From Drosophila pseudoobscura (Eukaryota; Arthropoda; Insecta; Diptera; Drosophilidae), in the NCBI RefSeq assembly GCF_009870125.1, contig NC_046679.1:15624001-15688000 (forward strand): 64,000 nt of DNA, in the 5' to 3' direction. Positions 23,101 to 34,477 of the stretch are shown piece after piece (position 1 is the stretch's first letter; each line of letters opens with the position of its first letter). Under the pieces are notes generated by a model. The model made no database searches. It saw nothing but the letters and a program-made list of their open reading frames with translations, and was not told where the DNA came from. The translations under genes were made by a program, and so were the position numbers.

Positions 23101-26100
23101 TTTTCGTTTTCTTTCGACTTTGGAAAACAAAATACATGTCATGTGCATGACGGCCAAAGACGGAATCTCAGTCATCGGCTACATCGGCCAAGCTGGAATG
23201 GCTTTTGAGTGAAGCCCATGCTAAAAATACCATAGAAAAGTATGGACGTTACGCATCTAGATAAGACAGTCGAGCTTCTCTATAACGAACTTCCGTAGAA
23301 CAAAGTTTTCTATATAGCGAATTTAGTTCCAGAACACTGCAGAACACAGTACAATATCACCGAAGTTTCCTTATAGAGAATATTTCTTTACTACGATTTT
23401 TTTTCTATGTCCGTAACTCGAGTGCTCAAGCGCTTTCGATCACCTTATAAGGAAATTATTTGTAAAATTTTGTTTGCGGTTTCCAACCAAAACAAAAGTA
23501 CAAATTCGTTTGAGGAAGTTCCGAATTATTAAGGTGACATTAAAAATTGACCAGCATCAGCTACGTTTCCATCAGTTCTCAGTTTTTAGGGGTAGATGTT
23601 GGTATGGAGATTTAGTAGAGAGAGAGAGAGGATTATAGAGAGGATGTCATGTCTGATTATATTGCAAAAAGTCAGTCTTATAGATAGAGATAGAGAAGGC
23701 GAAAGAATTCGCTGTGGCATTGGACTAGTTAGAGTTTGAGGCAGGTTGGATAGAAATGGTTGGATAGATTAAAGAAATGTATTTGCTTGACGCAAACATA
23801 TATTACGAATTATTTTAAAGCAAAATAGGCTTTAACGAATTTTCCGAATAACGATTTTCTTTTTTTGTCCCCTTGAGATTCGCTATATGGAAGTTCTACT
23901 CACGTCATGCCGATAAGGTTTGTTTTTCTCTTACGAGTGCTTAGATGACCTAATACTAGAGTACCGGTCAACAAATGCGTCTATTTTCAATGATATTAGA
24001 TAGTAATAGTGATTAGTCATAGTAGGATTTGTTGCTCTAAAGAACCACATCCTAAATCACATCCAAATTAAGCAAATGAATGCTTTTCTAAACAACATTT
24101 GATCTTTCAGATCTTTATGTGAGTTTCCTTTCCATGTTTTCAGGTTTTTTTTATAGCACTAAAATGTGACAAAATTATTTTAATTTCCAACTAAATTTAA
24201 CCAGTTTAATGGCTCTAGCAAGACACGAGGCCACAGCGAACTTGGTTCTCAGGTTTTACTATCCCCAATCGTCTCTCCTCTCTCTCTGTTCCATCAAGAT
24301 GTTATTGTCGCCGAAAGAAACTGTTATGTCTTGTTAGACATGCATTAAATCTCCATTCGAGAGCGGATGGGCAGCACTTGGAAGACAAATAGGTTCAGTT
24401 TAAGGCGGGTACCCAGCTCTGGCATGAAAACATCAATCTTGCGGATAGTTTTCCTCACCGAAAACATACAGCAGGGGCTGGGGCAGGGGCTGGGGCAGGG
24501 GCTGGGGCTGGGGCAAGTGCTGGGGCAGGTGCTGGGGCAGGGGCTGGGGCAGGGGCAGGGGCAGGTGCTGGGGCAGGGGCAGGGGCTGGGGCAGGGGCTG
24601 GGGCAGGGGCTGGGGCTGGGGCAGGTGCTGGGGCAGGTGCTGGGGCAGGGGCTGGTGCGGAAGACAGATGACTGCAGTGAGTGGATCGTCGCTGGGATGG
24701 CCTCTTTCTGGAATGTCTTTCAATTAACAGCACACACACACAACACTCTTTCTTTTTCGCAACTGGATGGATGACACACCCCACTGGATAGCAGCCCACT
24801 GCTTCAGCCTCGAAGCGATTAAATTCTATTTTTGTGCCGAGGGTAGACCTCTCTGGAGTTGGGGTCTGCCAGCTTGCCATCCTTGCCAGCATCCCAGCCA
24901 ACCATCCGTCCATCCATCCATCCAATCCATCGCTGCAGGGGCCAAAAAAAACCAGGAACAGAACTCAACAGAAACATGCACCCAGCGACATTTTGTCTCT
25001 CGTTTTGAATAATGATTTTTTCGTGTAAGTATCTCCTCTTACCCAGCTCCCTGGCCCCCTTCCTGCCCCCTTGGGGTGTATGAAAAGCTATTGAACTTGG
25101 CACTTGGCAGAGGATTTTGCATTTTTATAAATACACTGACCAAGAAGAGGCAGGGGCAGCACCATCAGGAAGCACTGGCACTGAGTTCTATCTCAAAAGA
25201 TGCAGCCAGCGAAAGTGCAGGGCGCTCATAAGTGTCGCCTCTCTCCGCGGAACGGGCAAAAGTACAGATATATATGAAATATATACATCGTGGATGGTGG
25301 ATGGTACATGGGGAAAATGTAAATTTAGATAACACATACAAATGCAGCGGCAAAAAGGCCGCACGAGATACTGTATCTGCCAGATACAAGCAAAGACGCT
25401 GCCTCTGCCTCTGACTCTGGCTGATGATGCTGCCCCTGCCGCCTCTGCCTCTGATGCTGCTGCAAGCATTTTCTTTTGAACTCGAAATGTAAAATGCTGC
25501 AATTAATCGTCAAGTCGTCTCCGTCTGCCTGAGTTGGCCTGGGCCTCCTGGCCCGGAGGAGGATTGGCAGCAGCGTCGTCAAGTGCTCCTCCAGCCGTGT
25601 GTGTGTGCCTGCCTTTTTGGCAATCAACTCCGCAGTCAACCCACACAGCAGTCGCAGTGGCAGCGGTGGCAGTGGCAGCAATCATATTGCAGCAAAAGAT
25701 TTCTTGTCTTGTCTTGCAATTGTTCTGCTTTTTGGCTTTTTGGGGCCGAAACGAGTTTCGCACAGATACATACATGCAGACATCCCCAGACATGTGGAGT
25801 TTTCAGATACACACATCGGTATCTCTCCTCTCTCTCTCTGTCTCTCTCTCGCTCTCTCCTTCTGGCTGTCACTTTTTGTCGTTTTCCTTTGGGCGTCTGT
25901 CGATAGGTGGGCAGCACCAGTGGAGTCTGGGTCTATCTATCTATCTGTATCTCTAAGCACTTGTCCTGTGTGGGCAGACAAGGTTGGGTGCCATTGCGCC
26001 TTCTTCGCGTAGGTTTCAAAAGTACGAGAGAGAGCGAACAAAAATCAGACCAGACCAGACCAACCGTTGCTTGCCCCACCGCCAAGCGTCAAGCGTCGCA

Positions 26101-27655
26101 TTCCCATAGTCATGGAGTGGCGCCTCGGCAAAAGCCACGTTGCATGAGTATCTATCCATCTGTATGTGTGTGTGAACTAAATTACTATAGACAGAAAGAG
26201 AGTGAAGAAAGAAGCCAACTGCAATTTTAATTGAGCTAATAATCTTAATGGATTTTTCAATTTAATTACAGGCCAGGCTCTGGGGCTCTGGGGGCTGTTA
26301 AGCCGAAAAGCATTTTGTAAGTCTGGGCCATAAATTGCTGCTAGGCCTCCCCCAAAAGCCCCCTCCCCCCCTCCCCCCTCAACCAGCCACGTGCTGGGGT
26401 CAGGCCTTGGACTGCACAAATAAAAAGTAGCAGGCATCAAAATCGTGTTAATGGTATTCCAGATCTATGCAAATTTTTAGTGAATTTTCTCCTTTTAAAG
26501 ACTAGCAAAATGCCATATATCTGGCACCAGAGGCGCAGGCTCTACGGTTGCACTGTTATGTGATTTTTTGCTAACAAAAAACAGTTAAATATTCAAATTT
26601 TTTGTATGAAAGCAAGCAGTATTCAATTATTTGTGGGTACTGAGGCGCTGGAGGACGACAAAGCACCGCAAAATTGGACAAATTCGTGCTTTCGGAGCAA
26701 ATAATTCAAATAAAATAAGAGCCGGGTATAAAATTAATATAATCCATATGAGCGGCTTTCTTATGACTCTCTTAATTAGATTAAATTTTTGTTTTCATTA
26801 TTGCATTTTTTCAGGCCGGCTATCCCTGGCTTGTCAGGTGTACAAAAATAAGGACAAAAGCTAAGCTAAGGGTACATCCTTCTTCGATAGACCAAGAACT
26901 CTTCGTGGTGTCTTGGAATTTAAATTGCCAGATTAATTTTTAAGAAGGTCTATTAGATTCGACTTTCGTCCATTTGTTGCCCTGTAGAAACGATTCAGTG
27001 TGGTTTATAAGCCCAAAGCCAGTCCAGGAATACCCCTAATCTAAGCAGCCCTCCCCTTGCACAATTTCTGGAATGTACCTAAATTTTTTTAAGCTAAATA
27101 AATTCACTTTTGGAGGGTCACACATAAACACAATATATAGAACGAATATATTTGTTTTGCTCTGTTTTAAATTACGAGTGCGCTCAATTACAGTCGGGGA
27201 AAAAGAAATAAAAATAATAATAATAATACTGTGTGGTGGCCTGACCAGACCAGACCAGAGCCGACCAGTTGTCATTCAAAAATTCGGTCTAAAACACAAT
27301 GATAATGCAGCAAATGGAAATGCAAATGTATGTAAATTGTATAAATTTTAATTGAACCGAAAAAAAAAAATGGTACCAGAGCAAATGTCATGCGAATTGT
27401 GTGAACTACAGCGTCGAAGCGAAGCTCTAGGGAAAGTTTCTCTTCAAAACAATACAAATTGTATTTTGTAATTGTAATTCTATGCGGCTTGCAATTGTAA
27501 TTGTTTTTCTCCCATTGTGGGAATCGTAGACACAGACACCGGCGATAGGCGATAGGCCGGTAGGTAGACCTTTTTTCGAGCTGAGTCATAAGCCAGACGC
27601 GTGAACAATTTTGCGCATTTATCAGTTCGTTGTTTGTCTATTTTTTAAGTGCATC

Positions 27656-27695
<40 letters not shown>

Positions 27696-30600
27696 TTCGA
27701 TGTGTACATATATGTATCAGATTGTGGACTGGCGCTATTCTCAAGCTTTGATTTTATAAATAGATTGGCGTGATTAGAGCAGCAGGAGAGCAAAGTGCAA
27801 TGAATGCTGTTTTGTTTGTGCCTCAGATATTCAGTGCTCCCGAAAGCTCTAGCAATCGTATCGATTATTCTTCAAGTGTTAGATTAGGTTAACCCGAACG
27901 GCCTCCATAGGCCAGTAAGGCCCTTGGTTGTCGGGATAGGGGGGTAAGAACCGTCGCGGTAGTGCTTATCAGTTTTTAAAGTCGTCGACAATCGAGGTAG
28001 TTCCAAGGCAAGTTCCTTAGGCGTCCTCTTAGGGGCATCTTCTACAGATGCCAGGACCGGAGCGACCAGGTGTTTTCGGGGCAGTTGCAGATGGAATGTT
28101 CCCAAGTTTCGATGACCATTTCCTATAGCTGTCTTGGGTTGTGATGCTTAGCTTTGTTGCATGTGCCGCAGCCAGACAGTGACCTCCGTGGTAGGTGCCG
28201 TAGGTAATGACTGAGTTTATTCTTAAATTATTAAATATATTATTTTAAAGGTTTAATAGAAAGCTGAAAACTTATTACAATAAAAGAATATTCAAAATAT
28301 TGAAAAATCTCAAAGATTTCCCATCGTTTTCGAGAACAGCCCCCCCCCCCCCCCCCCCCTACCCCCTGGCGGTGGGCCACTGGGAGCACCTTCTGCTGCC
28401 AATTAACAGACAATCATCATGTTATCTGGCCATAAATCAATCAAAGAGCCCATTCACGAAACAACTTAATGACCACACGTTGAAAACCACTTGAAAATTG
28501 TGTAGGGTCTCAATTTTCGTTGATAAAAATGCCCGCGCCCGGCGGCCAAATGGCTGCTGGTTTTGCTTTTGTTTTGTTTTGTTTTTGTTTACAAGATCGG
28601 TGACAAACTGTCTGTTACGCTAATGTTGTTGTTATATGTGATTGCCGATAAATAAACAGTAATAATTGGCAGGCGACACGGAACGGAATCGTATCAAAGC
28701 AAAGCAAAGCAGAAGCAGAAGGAAAGGGAAGGGAAGACGTGGCGTGCGCCAAAGCAGAGTAATAATAAACAAGAAAATGAAGGGCTGGCAAAGGGTTCGA
28801 AATGGTGGATACCCTTGAGGAAATATACCCTCGCTGAGTGTCAAACATCTGGTCAAAAACATCATGGCCCCTGCGCAGGACGAAGCAGGAGAAGAGTAGA
28901 ATGGCAATAAATAACAAAAGAGAGACACAAAACGACACAAATCATTTAGATAAATATAGTAATATGCAAACAATGAAATGCATGCAGAAGGAGGAGCATA
29001 AGAAGAAGCAGAAGAGGGGGGGGGGGGGGGGGGGGGGGGGGCAAAAGACAAGCGGCGGCCGCTTTCTTCAATCGTTTTGTCTGCAGGCGTAAACTACACC
29101 CAAAGCACAACTCCCACAGGAAGTGGCCGATGCCGATAGCAGCGACAGCAACAACAACAACAACAATGCCCAAAGCAAGACAAAGAAGAAAACACACATA
29201 AAACAAATATAAAGAGAATCATAAAAATCGTATACACATGCAAGCGAAAACCGTATATGACCCAATTAAGTGAACCCAAAAGCTCGTCTCTCGCTCTCAC
29301 TCCTCTTCTCGCTCTCTCTTGCGCCTACTCGTTGTCTAGCTATCTCTGTTCGTTTGTCTGTGTGCAGCTGTTTTTAGTGTTGTTGTAATTATGAAAGCGT
29401 GCATATGCATCGGTGTATGTGTGTGTGCATTGGAGCTGGAATTTGCAACGAAGCGAAAAGGTTGCCAGCTCTTGCAGAAGTTGGCAACGCCATTTACTGT
29501 TACGCTTTTTGTTGTTGCTGCTGGCCATGCAGATTGCAGCCAGCCAGCCAGCCAGCCAGTCTGAGAGCAGAGAGCAAACAGAGCAACGAAAGAGACAGCT
29601 TTAAGTGCTACACACACACAGGCAAACACAACAAAGGCCGGCAATAAAAAGAGAGGATGATGGCCAAAAGGCAAATGGCCAACAACCCCCTTGGGGCCTC
29701 CCTTAATTATTTCAAATCGGAATTTAAAGTATTAAAACACACATTCGCACACACATGCGCGCATTCAGAGACAAAGGGAAAACCCCACCCAAGAGCATGG
29801 CTCTAACCTTAACACCACCAAATATGTACTCGCTCCGCTCTCTGGCAGGGAGCAGGGGGCAGGGGGAAGGACGAAGGAAACACTTGCGTGTCCTGTTGAG
29901 TGTAAAAATTGAGTGGCAGTCGAGTCCCGACCCGACCCGGGCCGGCGGCACGACTGCAGCAACCACTACAGGAGAGTGCAGAGCAATAGAAGGAGAGCAC
30001 GTCAAGGAGAATGAGAACCAGAACGAGGGCGAGGACATGACCGAGCCAGCGGAAACAACGCAAGTGAGAGAGAGAGAGAAGGAGACGGAGACGTTGTTCG
30101 ACGCGCGAGCGAGTTAACGGTACACACCCCAGGCTCGTAGAAGTGCAATAACCACAGTAAAGGCTCAATAAATGCAACCACTTTCGGTGAAAAATTTAAT
30201 TTTAAACAAATATTCGACAGCAAACACATTTCTATCACTCCCACTTGCCGCACCCCCTCACCACCGACCGACAGCAATCTGCAACTGTTTCACTGTGCGA
30301 CCAGACACAGACAAAGGGCAGATGGCGGGGTCACGGCACATGCACTGCCAGGAGCTGTGCAGAGAGGACAAAGGAGTATACCAACAAATTTAATGATTTC
30401 TCTTTTAGGCGGGCCAGGTGAGGCGCAAAGGCAGGGCAGGGCAGGAACGGAAGCAAGACAGGAAAAATTAACACACATACGGGTACTGGTACTGGTACAC
30501 ACACACACACACACGCACATATGTATATATATATTTGTAAACAGGGTTGAGAAAACAAATGAAATGACGAACGAGTGCATAATAATGATGACTTTTTGGC

Positions 30601-32494
30601 ACTTTTAATGAGTCATCTTCTTGTGTGAGGCCAGGTGCGGTCGGCTTACCTGTGGGGGAGCTCCGGCCGCGACAACTGGCTCGAACAATAGAGTCTCCTG
30701 CTCGAATGTCTCCTTGGTGTCCTCGACGAGATGCTTCTCCTCGGTGGAGGAGAGCGGCGACGGCGTAATGTCCACAATATCGGCTTGCTGCGGCTCCAGC
30801 TCCAGCTTGGCCACGGGTGCATTTTCCTGGGGACTGAACGGGGGGGCACTGGCGTCCAGCTTGGACACGGGCGCAATTTCCTCGGGGCTGAACAGCGGGG
30901 CACTGGTGTCCAGGAGCAGGCTCTGGTCGTTGACGTTCTGGGCGAAGGGATCGGTAGAGTCGCCGGGCAGCTGTGCAAGATCTTCATCTGGGCGCTGCTG
31001 CTCCTGCTCCTGCTGCTGCTGCTGCTGATGGGCCTCGCTGGAAGTGTGCTCCAGATAGAACGAGGCCTGCATTGGGTCCTCGGGGGCAGAGCCAAACAAT
31101 TGCTGTTGATGCTGGATCTGCTGAATCTGAATCTGGTCTTGGTCGTCGTTGGCCTGGTACTGCAGCTCCTCCGTGGAGGGGGACTGCGAAACATGTTCCT
31201 TTTCCTCCACATTGAGCAGCTCCTTCTCGGCAGCTCCGAAATCCTCGCTCGACTGAGTCGGCAGCGGCTGCACCGAGTTGAGTATGTCCTCGATGGAGGC
31301 ATTGTGCTCGCCGTAGAACGACTGCTTCATGATGTCGTTGCTGGCGGTGATCTGGTCCACGGGCAGATCCAAGTCAACGCTGGTCTCTGGGCCGTGGTCC
31401 AGGACATCCTCGAGGACCGGGGCAGCGCCCAGGACAATGCCAGCGCCTGCTCCATTCAAGAGCTGTTGCTCCAGGTTGCCATCGGCAAAGACATCGTTTT
31501 CCTGCTCCAGTTCATGGGGTCGCTTGGCCGCCTCAATGTCAAACTCCCGCTCGTCGGGCACGGCAATGGCGTCCATGTTGTCCCTGGCCGAGCCCTTGCG
31601 GGGACTCTCCGCCACCATATCGTCGAGAGGACCACCAATTAGCTGGCGCGGATTCAGGCCCAGGACAGGCTCACCCTCCATGGGCAATGGGGATGACGGC
31701 TGGGAGCCAAAATTGGGCACAAATGCGACGGCATTGGGATTGAGTTGCGAGTGAGATTCTTCGGGGTCGACAACAGGATCGTTGTTCTCCTTGTTGTCAA
31801 AGGCTTCGAGCAGGTCCTGTGCCTGTTCCTGTTCCTCCTGCTGGCCACCCACCACCTCCTGATCCAGCGGCGTGGGATTGTTCTCGCTCAGGCTGCTGGT
31901 GCCATATGTGGTGGCCACCGAGCTGGCCTCATCCTCGTCCTCCTGCTGATGGAGCAGCTCCTGCTGCTGCTGCAGCAGATCTCGCTGTGGCTCCAGCAGC
32001 AGCTGCTGCTGATCGTGCCGCTCCAGGCCGGCCACCTCGCCGGTCGACGTTGTGGTGTTGGAGTTTGTCGAGAAGTCACCGTCGTTCTTGATCACTTCAA
32101 CGTCTTCGTCCTCGTAGACCAGGCTAAAGCCAGCGGCTGCACCGCCGCCATTGCCCAGCCCATTGCCGATCAGCAGCTCTGCCTCGTGGTGGCCAAACCC
32201 ATTGCCGGTGCCGTTGCCGTTGCCATTTCCTGCCACGTTAGCGCCGAAATCCTCCTCGCCGAAGCCGCCAAGATGCTGCTGTTGCTGCTGCTTTTCGCTC
32301 TGCTGCACTTCATGTCTGTACTTCCATTCCTCGTCGTCTTCGTGCTCGCCCGACTTGACGGAGGCGGCGCCGATGTTGGGCACCAGCTCGCCGGCAGCAT
32401 CGGCAGCATTGCCGGCACCGCCAGCGATTTGCTGAATATTCTCCGCGAAGCGGTTCATGTAATTATCGAACTGAGCGTTGTCCTCGTGCTCCAT
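13331..32494 (-). CDS. Map205: 205 kDa microtubule-associated protein
   Basis: Two coding exons, 32494-30650 and 15337-13331, join in phase 0 (Gln then Val) across a 15.3 kb intron and give about 1,283 residues. The start MEHEDNAQFDNYMNRFAENI and the following DDEEWKYRHEVQQSEK match what I recall of the Map205 N terminus. The first half is acidic and Gln-rich. The second half has a short acidic part, then a long Ala/Lys/Pro/Ser/Thr-rich basic region, as expected for its microtubule-binding part. Family knowledge: Map205 binds microtubules and stores Polo kinase there through a phosphorylated site. An SSP motif at about residue 268 is a candidate for that site. A PAM2-like motif lies just before it. 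The protein is somewhat longer than I recall for D. melanogaster. Further small exons in the intron cannot be excluded. Confidence 0.88.
16692..16714. repeat. (CCAGA)n pentamer tract
   Basis: Four near-perfect copies of a CCAGA/CAGAC pentamer lie here. The same pentamer recurs at 26046-26062, 27241-27260 and, as its complement, at 45855-45880. Confidence 0.7.
20149..20187. repeat. Poly-C / poly-G junction
   Basis: A run of about 31 C is followed directly by eight G. It can form a hairpin or a G-quadruplex. Its length is likely to vary and may be a sequencing or assembly weak point. Confidence 0.8.
23267..23901. mobile_element. Decayed pogo/Tigger-like element with TIRs
   Basis: The left end CAGTCGAGCTTCTCTATAAC (23267 on) and the inverted right end GAGTAGAACTTCCATATAGC (read on the minus strand from 23901) match at about 17 of 23 positions. 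The CAGT-type start and the repeated CTATAACGAAC/ATAGCGAAT words resemble pogo-family termini. The inside, about 590 bp, has no intact frame. A clear TA target duplication is not visible, so the element is old or the call may be wrong. Confidence 0.45.
24471..24658. repeat. GGGGCA/GGGGCT hexamer array
   Basis: About 31 tandem hexamers, mostly GGGGCT and GGGGCA with a few GGTGCT, fill this interval in the Map205 intron. The G-rich strand is the plus strand, so the Map205 transcript carries the C-rich complement. Open frames through it are artefacts of the repeat. Confidence 0.9.
27655..27696. repeat. (CT)n/(TCTA)n microsatellite
   Basis: A compound array of CT dinucleotides followed by TCTA tetramers in the Map205 intron. 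Confidence 0.85.
27885..28210 (-). mobile_element. Non-LTR retrotransposon 3' relic
   Basis: Read on the minus strand, this piece encodes a broken frame with a Cys-rich stretch (CGTCNKAKH) and then ETWEHSICNCP. This recalls the conserved ETxEHxxxxCP motif near the C terminus of I/LOA/Jockey-type non-LTR retrotransposon ORF2. Stops interrupt the frame. The flanking GTTAGATTAGGTTAACC is of the kind seen near such repeats in flies. Family not assigned. Confidence 0.4.
28340..28359. repeat. Poly-C tract
   Basis: A run of about 20 C in the Map205 intron, of the same kind as the tracts at 20149, 29018 (as G) and 62708. Confidence 0.85.
29018..29041. repeat. Poly-G tract
   Basis: A run of about 24 G in the Map205 intron. 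Its length in the assembly may be unreliable. Confidence 0.85.
30650..32494 (-). CDS. Map205: Map205 exon 1, acidic N-terminal half
   Basis: The ATG at 32494-32492 opens 615 residues ending APPQ at the CACAG|GTAAGC donor. The region is acidic and Gln/Asn-rich. It contains a PAM2-like motif SQLNPNAVAFVPNF (about 249-262), an SSP motif at about 268, and a small internal duplication of the form SAP-x-FSP-x-E-x-AP-V-x-KL near residues 530-560. Confidence 0.88.
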
Positions 32495-33099
32495 TTTGCT
32501 GTATCTCTCAATCTCTCTCTGGGGGATATCGGTGCTCTTTTAGCAATAAACAATTTCTTTTGGCTCTTGGGCTTGCCAAAAAAAATTATAATAATGATTC
32601 AGCTTACTCGTGATTCACACGCCACTGCGTTTTATTTCTCTTCTCGCTTCTTTTTCTGGCGTTTCTTTCTTGCTTCTTGCAAATTCTCCTTGTGCCCTCT
32701 CACATACACGCCGCACCACAGCACCACACAAACACACACACAGAGAGAGCGGCGAACGGGAGGGAGAAGCGAACAGAACAGCACAGCCGCCGAGTCACGA
32801 ACAAATTTTTCGCTTGTCGTTTTCGCTGCTTCTTCACTCGGTCCTTCTTCCCTTCTTTAGCACTTTTATGAAAATGTCAAAACGGATTAACAACGCACAC
32901 GCTAGCACAATCAACTTTTAACAAACACCTGAACGTTTTGGTTTCGCCTTCTGTGCTTCTGTTTAACTCTCAAATACAATTTTCTTGGGCTTTTCAGTTA
33001 CTTTTGAATTGTTCGCCTTCAAGCCGACCGACGCGCGCTGCAACCGCTCAGTTGAAATTAAAGTTTTGATATGAACAGTGTGGCTGCGGATATTCTGAT
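32495..33099 (-). promoter_or_regulatory. Map205 5' UTR and promoter area
   Basis: No coding frame is evident here. The part near the ATG is pyrimidine-rich. An imperfect Ohler motif 1 (GCCACACTG on the minus strand) lies near 33077-33086. The transcription start is probably between about 32,900 and 33,080, but this is inference. Confidence 0.4.
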
Positions 33100-33225
33100 G
33101 AAATATACCGTCTTCCGCCTTTGAAATATACCGAACACGTCGCAAATTATATATACCGTAAATATACTGACGAATTATTTGCATTAAATCTGGAACACAT
33201 TCTATTCCTCGTTTTGGATATTCGG
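33100..33225 (-). repeat. Promoter-linked repeat, copy B (inverted)
   Basis: On the minus strand this block has the core CCGAATATCCAAAACGAGGA (33225 downward) followed by GTATATT words at about 33164, 33132 and 33107. Core and motif words match copies A and C in the same order, but facing Map205. Confidence 0.55.
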
Positions 33226-34026
33226 TTGAATATTACTAGCTGGCACAGACCCTCAGGTCTGACTTCATAATTTTAACCGATTATTAAGTCAATTTTCTAA
33301 AATAGTGTTCAGATTAAAGTATTCATCTTTATTTCATTAATAAGGTTTAAGTCAAAACAGTCAACCACAATTTCCACAAAATTCATTTCCTTGCATGGTA
33401 CGCGTTAACTCATTTGTGTGTGGCACATGGTGGCAAGAAAAATACCGAAATATACCTATAAACGAAACGAACTTAACCCACCTCTAATTAAGGCGGTGAA
33501 CAACTTGAGTTAAGCCGCGAAAAAGAATATTGTTTGTAAATTGTTCTTGTAGATCCAACCTATCCTAACCCTTCTATTCTCGTTTACCACGATATCTTTT
33601 ACCTGAGCTGCGCTACATTCTTAAAGTTTCATAACATACCATACCAAATATATATGGGAAATGCAAAGGTATGGACATGGTATGGTATGGTATGGGATTG
33701 AGATATATACAGGAATATAATTAAATGCATGAATAGGTTAAAAACATGTCAGCTCGGAAAACAGGATTTTAATATTAATTTATGGACTATAGGGTATAAA
33801 AATACCCGTACTCAATAAATACATATGTTGTTGACATGTAGCAAATGTGTAGTTACCATGTAAAAACTGGCACATTTTTGTTGACCTTTTTTGTCTAAAC
33901 CTTATTTTATAAACATACAATAAAGATGAGTTCTTAAAATAAACCATTCTTGTGTAAAATTGATTCGATTGTCGGATAAAACTATATGATCAGGGTTGAG
34001 GATCCAAGCTGACTAGTAATATCCCA
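33226..34026. other. Intergenic AT-rich stretch
   Basis: No gene is seen between the Map205 and TXNDC9 promoters. It includes an AAATACCGAAATATACC stretch near 33440-33456 and a (TATGG)n run at 33672-33695, with the reverse CATACCATACC at 33635-33645. Confidence 0.5.
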
Positions 34027-34143
34027 CCGAATATCAAAATCGAGGAATATGAATGAATACACCGACAAATATTTTGTCGGTATATTTTAAAAATGAGACG
34101 GGATTGGACGGTGTATTTTGTAGATAAGTCCACGGTCACACTG
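34027..34143 (+). promoter_or_regulatory. Promoter-linked repeat copy C with motif 1
   Basis: The core CGAATATCAAAATCGAGGAA at 34028 is followed by GGTATATTTT near 34079 and GGTGTATTTTG near 34110, then a full Ohler motif 1 CGGTCACACTG at 34133-34143. Motif 1 is bound by M1BP and marks housekeeping promoters near the start site, so the TXNDC9 start is probably just downstream. Confidence 0.6.
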
Positions 34144-34274
34144 TCACAACACTACGCTAAAATAAACTTTAAACCATTAAAATCAATGAAATAGTCGAAC
34201 GATCAATGTACGTACAATCTAAAAAGTTCATTTGTTGTTGCATTTGACACAGCCCATTGCAAACTTCCACTAAC

Positions 34275-34466
34275 ATGGCCTACTTAACCGAATTTTCCAC
34301 TAAACATGACGCATCTGCGGCTCCTATGACTACGCCTTTCATTTGTGCCGGACACATACACAACCTCAACCTCGACCTCACCTCAACATGCCGCACCACA
34401 CGCAGAGACAGAGCTAAACCAGAGGAAAATCTTCAGCGCAGGTTTGTTTGCTATCTGGACAGATAG
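34275..34466 (+). CDS. Possible upstream ORF of TXNDC9 gene
   Basis: If transcription starts near 34150, the first ATG (AACATGG, strong context) opens a 63-codon frame ending 11 bases before the main ATG. It resembles no family. It may lower translation of the main frame or may be an accident. Confidence 0.25.
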   Translation: MAYLTEFSTKHDASAAPMTTPFICAGHIHNLNLDLTSTCRTTRRDRAKPEENLQRRFVCYLDR

Positions 34467-34477
34467 AATCACCAGCC

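Larger units (their letters stand above)
15338..30649 (-). other. Map205: Map205 large intron
   Basis: This 15,312 bp intron runs from GTAAGC (after 30650) to CGCAG (before 15337). No nested gene could be supported on either strand. Contents: a C/G homopolymer junction at 20149-20187, a pogo-like element at 23267-23901, a hexamer array at 24471-24658, a (CT)n/(TCTA)n microsatellite at 27655-27696, a retrotransposon relic at 27885-28210, a poly-C tract at 28340-28359, a poly-G tract at 29018-29041, (CCAGA)n tracts near 16692, 26046 and 27241, and many GA and CA repeats. Such a long first intron often holds enhancers, but none can be identified by eye. Confidence 0.75.

Noticed and set aside
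24367-24774. Open frame with GQGLGQ repeats and antisense PAPAPA frames
   Set aside because: They are translations of a GGGGCW hexamer array, not a gene.
31745-32860. Open frame of 371 aa on the plus strand over Map205 exon 1
   Set aside because: It mirrors the Gln/Glu-rich coding strand as Leu runs and has no domain of its own.
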